From NCBI RefSeq assembly GCF_026262505.1, contig NC_067207.1:10880082-10944081 (forward strand): DNA of 64,000 nt, in the 5' to 3' direction. The stretch is from Trichomonas vaginalis G3. Its lineage: Eukaryota; Parabasalia; Trichomonadida; Trichomonadidae. The notes under the pieces were generated by a model. The model saw only the letters and a list, made by a program, of their open reading frames with translations. It was not told where the DNA came from and did not search any database. The translations under genes and the position numbers were made by a program. The stretch's first letter is position 1. Every line of letters starts with the position of its first letter. Below are positions 55,846-64,000 of the stretch, piece after piece.

Positions 55846-58800
55846 TTGGTCGTTCCTGTGATGAGTGTGCGGTGCGAAGCGTTTGCTTCAGTAATTATTT
55901 CTTCAGAACCACCTGTTTTGCTTTTGAAGAGTTCGCACAGTATTAAGAATTTATCTACAATCTGTTCCCACGTACGAAACCAGAACTGGTTGCTGGATTT
56001 GTTGAGTTCATTGACGTTATAATAGAGCGCCTTGCAGCGATACTAATTGTATGAAGTATTTCTGTCTTTAATTGTTTGAAGACTTCTGTTTTTGTCTTGC
56101 TTTCTTATCTAACATTGCTGGTAGTTATATGCCTTCAAAAGTTTTCTGGCATGATCTTCGTAGTATTCCTGCCACTCTTATCTAATTGCTTAAGAGTATC
56201 TTTTACGCGTTGATACTTGGATTTAACTTAATTTGCACTTGGAACCCAATCAAAGTTCAATATATTATGTCGTCTGCTCTAACAGTAGTGAAGGATTATA
56301 GTGTTATACGGTTCTTGTCGCTTTCTTATATATAAATCTTGAGATGTGAAATTTAACATTTATTCTCTCCTAAGACATAACATTCTTACATCTATGTATT
56401 TCATCGTCGTTATGTTATTCCTCCGTTAAACCTTGTGCGAAAGTTAGAGGGTTTCAATTATAATGCCAGCGCTGGCGGCGGGGCTTCCGCCCTCCCCACC
56501 AGTTCCTTCAACCGTTCTCTTTCAAATTACTTTTTTTTTTTTTTCTATATAACACGTTGGTGAAGAAATCATGTGTATTGTTCTATCTTTGCTTTCTTAT
56601 TAACATTCGTGGTAGTTCATGTGTTTCAAAGTTCTGACATGACCTTCAATGTTCATTACATTTACTATTTTAAGGAGTTTAGTGTATCTTTTTACGCTAT
56701 GTACTTTGGATTCTCTAAAGGTGCACTTGAACCATAGGTCAAAGTTCAATATTATGTCGTCTGCTTCTAACAGTATAGTGAAGGATTTATGTGTATGGTT
56801 CTTGTCGGCTTCTGTCTAAAGAAGTTTGAAGTTCATTTATATCGGAGATGTGTTTATGAGATTTCAAAACTTTGTTCGTTGCGTCAAGTTCATCTTTGTC
56901 AGCTTTACTTTTTAATAGCATCTTCAAACGTTATTTTTGACTTAACTCTCAAAGTAAAATCTTGGTTCAACTAATACACCATTAACATTGGAAAGTAGAG
57001 CATTAATTTCACCGTATAACCCAAATGCTTCTGGTTGCTTTAGCTACATCATACTGTACAGTACAGCTTATTCATAACCTTTAGCACGATGTATTTATAT
57101 CTTCTTTCATTAACATTTTTTGTCTTCGCTTCATCACTTCGTGTTAAATATCCATGGTAGTCCGTTATAATCTGTTCGTCTGAAGTTATATAAGAACGTG
57201 GTTTTTATCTGCTTTTTCGGCTAATTTCTCATTAACATCATTCACTTCTAATTTCAACTCTTCCGCCAGAACTCTTATTATCATTAATCTTTTTTCATTA
57301 ATTCGGTAATTACGTCATAAAGGACTATATTCTGTTTCGGTTTTGTAAATAATGAGTCAAAATTTCTTTTCATCATTACATCGCTGACATAATGATATCA
57401 CAATTTCTTTTCATTTATTCTTTCATTAGTTCTGCAATAATGACGAATATATAATCTGTTAATTTATTCTCTTCATCGAGGGTTATAGAATGTTTGAAAT
57501 TGAATCATTAACTCCTCTAAATAAATCAATAACTTCAGGATACACGTTTTTAATGTCTTGAATAACCCGACCAGTATCCTGTTGTTCATGTTCTTCGTTC
57601 CCGTCGTTACGTGGTTTTATATCTCTAACCATCATCAACGCAGGCCAAACCGGAGGTTTGTTGCTACCTGTTCGAAAATCCGTCGTTATGTATGGTATAT
57701 CTAAATAATTCTTTTGTGTTTGTTAAAACATTTGAAACAAGTCTTTATAAACATCTACAAAATTTCCTGTTTCACCTAATGTTCTTGCAGCATTTACAAG
57801 CTCACCCATTCCCGCTTTTGACCCCAAAAACGTCCTATTGCATTTATTTCACTCTGTATAGTTGTCCATTCAGCGAAACTAACACCCCATTCGCTAGCTG
57901 AAAATGAAATTCAGTGGATCGAACTTATTCCACCTTCTTTTTCAATTTCAACGAACTCACTAAATGAGATTTTAAATATTCTTTCGTTAAAATTGTTTTC
58001 CCCGATGTTATGTCATTAACGAAACTATCACCGTCAAAAGTTAACGAATTCAATTTCGTCGTTGATGCTTTTTATTCATACACCCGCTTTATCGATAGTT
58101 TTTGGCTCACCTTCTTTAGAAGCATATGAAACATTAATGAATGAATTATATGTATTCGTGAATGAGTTAAAATCAATGATTTTCATTAATGACGCTTTAA
58201 TGATTCATTAACTGTTGAATCCCTTAAAGTAATTAATGAACTGTCATGGGCTTCGCCCTGGTCGCTTTGCGACTTTATGAAAGGTACACTGCAAACCGTC
58301 GAGTTTGGATCAAATGCTGTAGTTGGTGCAGGAATATTAATGATATAAGTCATTAAATCATTAAGTGACGTTAAATAATGTTGTCGTTTTTGTATTTAAT
58401 TCTTTAGCATCTGTTATATATGGTAATTTTATTTCTGTAGTTTCTTGAATTAAAGATATTCGCTAAAATGTTTGTAAACTGTTTTGAACAGCAGTATAAA
58501 CCGTTGAATCCGAACTCTTACGATTTCACCGTCCTTAATAAAAGGCATGCACATGGTGTAGTGCTTGGGTCAAATCTTTCGGGATTATAATTCAACATAT
58601 ATTCTAATGCTTCATATACAGACTTATATACTGTTGTGTCGTTCTTCATGACAACTTCACCATTTACAATGAAGGCATTGTACATGGAGTTAAAATAGGG
58701 TCAAACTTTTCATAGTCCTTCCATGTTATGTTATTTCTCGGTATTTCCATCACTGAAACAATATATTGTCAGTAAGTGTGAGAGAGTATTGACCAAAATA

Positions 58801-58849
58801 TTAAACGTTTAGCTCTGTCAGCTTCATACGCATATGCAGCTATACTCAT
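55846..58849 (-). pseudogene. Long tail-fibre gene of element 3, heavily frameshifted
   Basis: The stretch 55846-56530 aligns with the collar half of the fibre genes (shared words such as AGAGTT.GCACA, TTCATCGTCGTTATGT and CCCCACCAGTTCC) with many single-base indels. 56530-58850 repeats shaft-like words (TTTTTGTC, GTAAATGAATT) and reads toward the putative start at 58849 (MSIAAYAYEADRAKRL). If whole, it would be about 990 codons, twice the copy R fibre. GC palindromes are inserted at 56469-56502 and 58249-58277. Either long dead or a low-quality consensus; it lies beside the gap. Confidence 0.6.
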
Positions 58850-58855
58850 ATTTTA

Positions 58856-59638
58856 ATGAGAATAATGTTGTTCTATTTGCAAAGTACAGACCCAAACGAA
58901 TACGGGACAGTAAAGCTACAAACAAACTTAGGTCTACAGAATGAGCCACTTGCATTCAGAATGGTTGACTTCAATACTATCGCTTCATTCGTTATAACAG
59001 ATGAAACAGATTTCATGGAGCTTGAAATAGATGGAAAGAAGCACGAAATAAGATTTCACAATAATGTAGAATATAAGATGGAAACATTAGCTGGAGTGTT
59101 AAATGCTCTCATAAATACTACAATAAAACAAGGATAACGAAGAAAACTTAATGAATGTTAAACTTATTGCAGGAGTTTTGAAGTTCAGTTATGCGAAGGA
59201 GTTTAAGATTCAAGAATGAGTCATAGAGTACAACTTCTTTTGGGAGCATACCATATGACATTTCCTTTGAAAAGTGTTGACAAAACGATTGAGATGAAAT
59301 CTGTTCCATACGTATGTTATGGTAATTGTTTGTACATTGAGTCAAAAATAGCTAATGTCACAGGTATTTCAGAGTTAATAGTAAAGGTTCAGTAGAATAT
59401 AAATCCTTCTGTTATGCAGTCAATCAATGTTCATTCCAAACGTTCCTGTCATAGCAACTCATTTAGGTAAATGGGTTCGCATTAGTCCTCATAATTTGAA
59501 AGACATGCAATTCAGACTTGTTGACTTTCAAGGAGAGCCTGTAGAACTGAAGGCACAGTGCGAATGACTGTTGAAGTTGACTTTTTAGAAAATATTAAAT
59601 GCAACAGCTTACAAGAGAACTCAGAGCTAAAAATATAA
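58856..59638 (+). pseudogene. Jelly-roll (penton-like) capsid gene of element 3, frameshifted
   Basis: The first 93 codons (MRIMLFYLQSTDPNEYGTV, LAFRMVDFNTIASFVITD, TDFMELEIDGKKHEIRF) are intact. Then 59151-59395 reads MNVKLIAGVLKFSYAKEF and, in another frame, MSHRVQLLLGAYHMTFPL. 59496-59600 reads LKDMQFRLVDFQGEPVEL, the final-strand pattern of Polinton-type penton/minor capsid jelly rolls. At least four shifts. The start is 6 bp from the opposed fibre start. It overlaps the next gene by about 40 bp. Confidence 0.5.
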
Positions 59639-59868
59639 AGTATGAATGTATGTATTAGGTCATGAACTTTGGTTGTTGCTGTTTGATGAAACAAATGAGT
59701 TAGTTATGTCAGTCAAGAGAACAGAAAAAGAGCGTCAAAGGCGCCGAGCGCAAAGCGCTATATTGTGTTAGTGAAAACTGCACCAAGTCAATAAGATTAG
59801 GTTTGCATTAGAAGATGAGTTCGATACTGTTGAAGAAGTTTTGGCAGATATTACAAATTGCTAACTTG
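59599..59868 (+). pseudogene. Small element-3 gene broken by shifts and a GC palindrome
   Basis: Starts MQQLTRELRAKNIKYECM (59599); after a shift it reads HELWLLLFDETNELVMSVKR, and after the palindrome at 59735-59760 it continues YCVSENCTKSIRLGL and EDEFDTVEEVLADITNC to a TAA. Probably about 85 codons when whole. The palindrome (GGCGCCGAGCGCAAAGCGCT) appears to be inserted within the coding sequence. Function unknown; two cysteines near the end. Confidence 0.4.
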
Positions 59869-60541
59869 AATTTTTTGACTGACGGCGCAAAGCGCCAAGA
59901 TGGCTCAAAGAGCCCTCCTGACTGCTTTAATTTACTAAAAACATATTTCAAACAAAGCTTATATTCTGTTGAAAGTTTTGTATACTCGTTCGAATATTTA
60001 TACTTAAACTCAACTCCTGTAGTTCCTTGTGTTTCAATGATGCGGATGTTACCTATTTTCATGAATGGTGGCGTTTGACCACAGCATTCGATTTCAGGGT
60101 CGAGATAGTCAATGACACATTGCTTTCCTGTTATTCGTGATATAACATTTTCAAGGTCCTCCTTTGTTAGAATTATTTGGTTCTTGCTTATAAGATTTGT
60201 CAAAAGCTTCTTATCGTCTTTGAGTAAAATTGTTTGTATAACTGAAGAAGGTAATGGTCTACGTTATCTGAAGGATTTTGTTGAACATTTGTGTAAGGGT
60301 TGTCGTTGGCTTCTCTTGAAAGAATTTGTGCCAGTGGTGGATACTCTAACTTAACATCTGATGTAGCGTTAGCGTTTGAAGCTGTGTTTAAATTCACGGA
60401 TTTCAGCTCTGGTTCTGGCTCTTTCAAACACTCCGAACTATAATTCTTTATGACAATATTGTTTGTCGTTCGTGAGTCAACATTTGATGTTGGTTCAATT
60501 GGAACATTAACGGCACCAGCTAAGATGGACTTACTTCTCAT
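59808..60541 (-). pseudogene. Element-3 gene of unknown function, one frameshift
   Basis: The N-terminal frame (60200-60541) starts MRSKSILAGAVNVPIEPTSN, is Asn/Ser-rich and shows YTNVQQNPSDNVDHYLLQLY near its end. The second frame (59808-60230) gives LTKEDLENVISRITGKQCVI, CCGQTPPFMKIGNIRIIETQ and SWRFAPSVKKFKLAICNICQ. Joined it would be about 240 codons: a disordered N-terminus and a cysteine-bearing globular C-terminus. No family recognised. The shift lies near 60210-60240. Confidence 0.45.
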
Positions 60542-60575
60542 TTCATATAGAATAAAAACCTTTTATATGTATGAA

Positions 60576-60881
60576 ATGAACAATATACTCGACAAGGGTT
60601 TGAATGTAAAGCTAACGAATGAAAATATTGTTGAATTCACCGAGACAGGTGTTGTGTATAAAGATGTAGAACTACTGAACAAAAGAGCAAAGGGAAGAAG
60701 CAGGAATATGAACAAAGGGTGGAAACCTATAAAAATTTATGTCAATGATGGCTCAGGAGGTTCAAACATAAAGTATGCAGAAAGTTATAGAGTTTATGCT
60801 CTCAAAGGTGAAAAGCCTTCATTTAAGAACAGCTATTCTAACACATATCCTCAAAAGCTAACGGATGGGGAAGTGGGATGA
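60576..60881 (+). CDS. Element-3 hypothetical protein, 101 aa
   Basis: Start at MNNILDKGLNVKLTNENI; an ATG five bases earlier is followed at once by a stop. Contains ELLNKRAKGRSRNMNKGW, basic, then IKIYVNDGSGGSNIKYAESY. One of the few unbroken frames of element 3. Divergent from the previous gene across 34 bp with T-run leader AAAAACCTTTTATATGT. A 26-codon frame (MTAKILTEMATEMHG) follows at 60887 and could be a small gene. No function assigned. Confidence 0.5.
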   Translation: MNNILDKGLNVKLTNENIVEFTETGVVYKDVELLNKRAKGRSRNMNKGWKPIKIYVNDGSGGSNIKYAESYRVYALKGEKPSFKNSYSNTYPQKLTDGEVG

Positions 60882-61016
60882 TATGAATGACAGCAAAAAT
60901 ATTAACAGAAATGGCGACAGAGATGCATGGAATTGTTTACCATCAGTCAATGAAGGTTAAACTTTAAAACAATGTTTGTCGTTCCCATGGAATATTTTTG
61001 ACTTTAATGGTATTAG

Positions 61017-61847
61017 TCATGATATGAATCTCAAGGTATGAACGAGGAGAGATGAGAGACTTATAGCTTCCCAAATTTCTTCAAAAGGTAATGTTATACC
61101 TGACTGTTTCCAAATGAGTTCAATATCATAGCGTGAGAAACCTTGAAAGATAACGAAGTCAGTTATGAGACGTTTTATGTTTAAAGCAAGGAAACGCCAT
61201 GTTTGCATAAGGATTGCTACAGTTTAGTGGTAATGCCTGACTTTAGTTATGATGTTAGCTAATGGTGGTCTGCTTTTGACACTAAACCTTTTCCGGCGAA
61301 GTCGTCACAAACGAGCAGAGTGTTTGAAGGATACTTTTTGAAGGGGTATTTTGAAAGTTTTGACAGAATGTAGTTTGTCAGTCGTTTCATATCGTAAACT
61401 CCTGAGTATTGACGTAAGTGGTGTTTGTCAATAATTCTTTCCATCTCTTCTGAAGTCTTTTGCATTCCTGACTGTATGAACTCTACAATAGCATAATATT
61501 TCCTCTTACGTCGAATGTAACGTTGAAGAAATTCAATGAGTTCACTGTCTGGAACTTTAACGACAGAGGCTTGAACTTTTGACATAAATGTTTTCGCTGT
61601 TGAATCCATAGAGTCTGAAGTTGCTGATATAATGATTTGGTCATAGTAAGAGTCGTTTCCTAAACGCTCTGTTATGAGTATATGACGAATGAGGTTAAAT
61701 GTCTTACCTGAACCCATCTTTCCACAATAGAAATACACACCATTTGAACAGAACTCATAGTCCTTACTGAAAGGAAGAATGAGAGAACTGTTGAGTTTTC
61801 ACTGCTTCATTCATGTCTTCATCTACGTCATGTATTAAATGCTTCAT
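61017..61847 (-). pseudogene. Packaging ATPase of element 3, frameshifted
   Basis: Start at MKHLIHDVDEDMNEAVK (61847), then a shift near 61785. The main frame (61259-61738) has Walker A CGKMGSGKTFNL and Walker B LLVCDDFAGKG, after which another shift leads to ALNIKRLITDFVIFQGFSRY. Motif order and the stretch HHLRQYSGVYDMKRLTNYIL parallel the intact ATPase 51897-52772 at low identity, so the two elements are different lineages. At least two frameshifts. Confidence 0.75.
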
Positions 61848-61863
61848 TTTATCTTCATTAAAA

Positions 61864-62740
61864 ATGCAAGTCAGAATAATTCAGAACATAGCACCGAGTC
61901 TAACTGACAAGAGTATAAAGATATACTATGAACACGTTATGATGAAACCTACCAAAATTCAAGAAAGTCAGTATACTTATGAATATCCAAGACACTGGGT
62001 AGAGTATGTAGGAGGTGAGAAAGCTATTGAAATAAGACAAGTTAGAAGTATTCCGGCAGGAAGAACAATATTATTGAAGAACTTTAATGTTTTAAGATAT
62101 AATGATGAAACAAAGAAGCAAGATAGTTTTCCTGTTGCTGTGTATGTGAACCTAGACACAGGAGATGACATGAAAGTTTTTACACAAAGCTTCAAACGGT
62201 AGTGAGAAACAACTGACTGCGGAAGGACATCCATTACCTTCAGAAGTTACCATAGTATATAATTTTGAAACAAATGCAATAGATTTTAAAGTCGTCTCTG
62301 CAAAGAAGTCAGGTTTTACATTTAATGAAGCAGATGTATATTCGAATGAAAACTTCAAAGCTATTGCATGGTTAATAATGACGATTGCTTTAAGAAAATA
62401 TTTAAATACAGTGACTCAACGATGTCAATAGATGACCTTCGTGAATTTACCATCGACGTTTACAGTAGAAGGTTCAGCAGGATTGCTTACAAGATTGTCA
62501 ATTGGTGGTATTTGGTCTCGTGAGAACATTGTTATAAAATCCAGTATAAGTGAATTTGCTGAAGAATCTATATTATGTCTTTCAAACTACATGTATTCGC
62601 CGCCAAAGCATTATAGTATAACAAACTTTGTCAGTAAGTTTAACATAAGACTTGTCGAACCTTCTTCAATGAAAGATGTTGTGCTACCTAAAGATGGAAA
62701 GGATGGACTCATTATTGAGATGATTTTAATAGCATATTAA
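61864..62740 (+). pseudogene. Family A virion-type gene of element 3, frameshifted
   Basis: Divergent from the ATPase, 16 bp apart. The first 112 codons contain YTYEYPRHWVEYVGGEKAIE, parallel to YRFNYPIRWLQSPSDAKAIG of 881-1741. After shifts near 62200 and 62370 the last frame gives SILCLSNYMYSPPKHYSITN, VSKFNIRLVEPSSM and DGKDGLIIEMILIAY, matching the family C-terminus (FLC..FY..P.K, DFQVWF, DG...L). So the family is old in this Maverick group. Confidence 0.6.
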
Positions 62741-62937
62741 ATGAGCTTGTTCTTGAAGGTCATTCATGATGAAATAACTGTTGTAGAAGATGTTAGCAAT
62801 TGTTCAGACATTTGAAGCTATAGATGAGATAAGAAAGAAGTTTATGAATGAGGATGTTTATGTTTCATTGACTTTCTCCAGTAACGAGAACTTTTATGAG
62901 ATAATATTGAAGAGAGATGATTTTAATATGGTGTAAA
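62741..62937 (+). pseudogene. Small element-3 gene, one frameshift
   Basis: Starts MSLFLKVIHDEITVVED directly after the previous stop (62741). A shift near 62800 leads to VQTFEAIDEIRKKFMNEDVY and NFYEIILKRDDFNMV, ending in TAA right before the next ATG (62938). About 65 codons when whole; function unknown. Confidence 0.45.
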
Positions 62938-63463
62938 TGGTAGCTTGGCCAGCTTTAGGCGCAATGGGAACAAAAGCATTAGCATTTGGAGCAAAAGCAC
63001 TTGGGGCTTATGACGCAGTAAATAAAATGAGTGGAGGAAGGGTTTCGAAGACATTAGATGCAAATAAAGGAAGATTGGAGGCTGGGTTGCAAAGAAGTTA
63101 AGATTAAATAAAATAGGGCTCATAAATAAAGCATCCAATTTGGTTGCGACTGAGTCAGAAAATGCTTTAGGAAAGGACGATGAGTTTGCAAAACACGCAA
63201 AAGACTTTAATGACCAGATGAAAGGTGAAACAATGCATTTAAATAGATTCGATGGAACTAAAGAAAATGTTTCTTCTCCACCAGTAGTTCTTCCGTATGG
63301 TCCCTATGGAATGTATGGAAATCCTTACGAAAGACCATTTGACCCATTGACTGGTGGAAGTAACTGGTATCATTACGGCCGAAGAAGAAAGACAGTCAAG
63401 TTGGAGACAGACGTGAAGAAAGCAACTAAAAAGAAACCAAGGAAGAGAGTTATAAAGCAATGA
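62938..63463 (+). pseudogene. pVI-like minor virion gene of element 3, one frameshift
   Basis: The hydrophobic, Ala/Gly-rich start MVAWPALGAMGTKALAFGAK resembles in style the 133-aa protein of copy L. The frame breaks near 63085-63100 and resumes NKIGLINKASNLVATESENA. It continues through a Pro/Tyr/Gly segment (VVLPYGPYGMYGNPYERPFD) to a strongly basic tail (KKATKKKPRKRVIKQ), which would suit DNA binding inside a particle. About 175 codons in all; role inferred. Confidence 0.5.
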
Positions 63464-63469
63464 ATTCAA

Positions 63470-63520
63470 CAGGTTAGAAAACGTGTTAGAAAACGTGTTA
63501 GATCTAACATTCTAACATAA
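63470..63520. repeat. AGATCT-centred palindrome, TGTTAG variant (element 3)
   Basis: GGTTAGAAAACGTGTTAGAA, then GTGTTAGATCTAACATTC and TAACA: the same three direct plus inverted half-site plan as in copies L and R, with T-A at the outer pair of the core stem. It directly follows the stop of 62938-63463. Confidence 0.8.
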
Positions 63521-63572
63521 ACATTATTTTTTCACCTCTGACAACGTTTATTTTTATTTTATTTGGATGTAA

Positions 63573-63893
63573 ATGACGAAAACTATTGAGATAACAAACT
63601 ACAACGGTCATGAGTTCAAGAATTTGTTCTTCGTTCCTCGTGAAAATACATTCTATCAGATACGAGGGAGAAAGGGTAAAGTTAGTTTGAGCGTTTATGA
63701 AGGAATGAAGAATGGAAAGTTTATACAAGCATACGATACAAACGGTAAACGTGTTTCATTAGCTTTGTCAAAACTTACTAACATTTATTTTGACAGTGAT
63801 TTTGACCTATATGAAGAAGAAAGTGAGTCAGAAGATTATGAGCTGTTATGTGAAGCACAGCAATGGGAGGAGTTGCAATACTTTTGTAAGTGA
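63573..63893 (+). CDS. Maverick stand-alone domain protein, 106 aa
   Basis: MTKTIEITNYNGHEFKNLFF to about residue 72 (AYDTNGKRVSLALSKLTNIY) matches, residue by residue in pattern, the C-terminal domain of the HNH protein 1767-2351 (TIEITDYGKHTFEF....DTDGKNVQILLNKFKKLYG). It ends with an acidic tail (YEEESESEDYELLC). So the domain exists alone here and fused to a nuclease in copies L and R. Unbroken, in contrast to its neighbours. Leader AACGTTTATTTTTATTTTAT. Function unknown; possibly DNA- or chromatin-binding. Confidence 0.6.
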   Translation: MTKTIEITNYNGHEFKNLFFVPRENTFYQIRGRKGKVSLSVYEGMKNGKFIQAYDTNGKRVSLALSKLTNIYFDSDFDLYEEESESEDYELLCEAQQWEELQYFCK

Positions 63894-64000
63894 GAACGTT
63901 TATTTTTACATTAGTGAGGTGAAGTGGGTGGTGGTTTTGTAAATATTTAAGGTTAAATTAGTGTTGTCGTTTGTGTTGTAAAATATACGTTACCAGTTTT
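63894..64000. promoter_or_regulatory. Probable leader of a further element-3 gene
   Basis: AACGTTTATTTTTACATT at 63896 repeats the leader of the preceding gene (63543, AACGTTTATTTTTATTTT), so another gene probably starts beyond the window. No frame can be called. Confidence 0.4.

Overview
The window looks like chromosomal DNA of a trichomonad, Trichomonas vaginalis or a close relative. The intergenic DNA is very AT-rich, all genes lack introns, and several host starts carry the trichomonad initiator (TCAYTW) a few bases upstream of ATG. Host gene content fits too: a BTB/POZ protein with an F5/8-type tail, a small R2R3 Myb, a Ser/Asn-rich type I surface protein, a CNBD potassium channel and a PDK1-type kinase. 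Large Maverick/Polinton-type DNA elements flank the host genes. The species call is inference; no database could be searched.

Layout. (1) 1-8070 is the right part of a Maverick-like element (copy L), ending in a terminal inverted repeat with a hairpin. (2) 8071-39181 is about 31 kb of host DNA. It holds about 11 genes plus four non-coding mobile elements: a 1.04 kb and a 0.52 kb element flanked by TTAA, a 2.5 kb foldback element made of nested hairpins, and a 1.07 kb element flanked by a 10-bp direct repeat. (3) 39182-55745 is a second copy of the same Maverick lineage (copy R) in inverted orientation, running into a 100-N gap at 55746-55845. (4) 55846-64000 belongs to a third, diverged Maverick-like element (element 3). 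Nearly every gene there is broken by frameshifts, from decay or poor consensus sequence.

The Maverick lineage of copies L and R encodes: a retrovirus-type integrase (DD35D spacing); an FtsK/HerA-like packaging ATPase; an SF3 helicase; a Dam-like (D12 class) adenine methyltransferase; a KilA-N protein; an HNH endonuclease; a jelly-roll capsid candidate cut by the gap; two paralogous probable virion proteins; small amphipathic pVI-like proteins; and a phage-type tail-fibre protein with HTHT repeats and a tail-collar domain. No protein-primed PolB is visible. Genes are packed head to head over 16-18 bp divergent promoters with a T-run motif unlike the host initiator. Intergenic stretches carry arrays of a 24-bp repeat and about 48-bp palindromes centred on AGATCT, whose flanks vary in a compensating way between copies. 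Together the genes describe a virus-like integrating element: integrase for insertion, helicase for replication, ATPase and capsid proteins for particles, fibre for attachment.

Copies L and R have decayed in a complementary way. L keeps integrase, HNH and most small genes but has lost most of the methyltransferase and carries a fibre frameshift. R keeps methyltransferase, fibre, KilA-N, ATPase and helicase but has broken integrase, HNH and several small genes.
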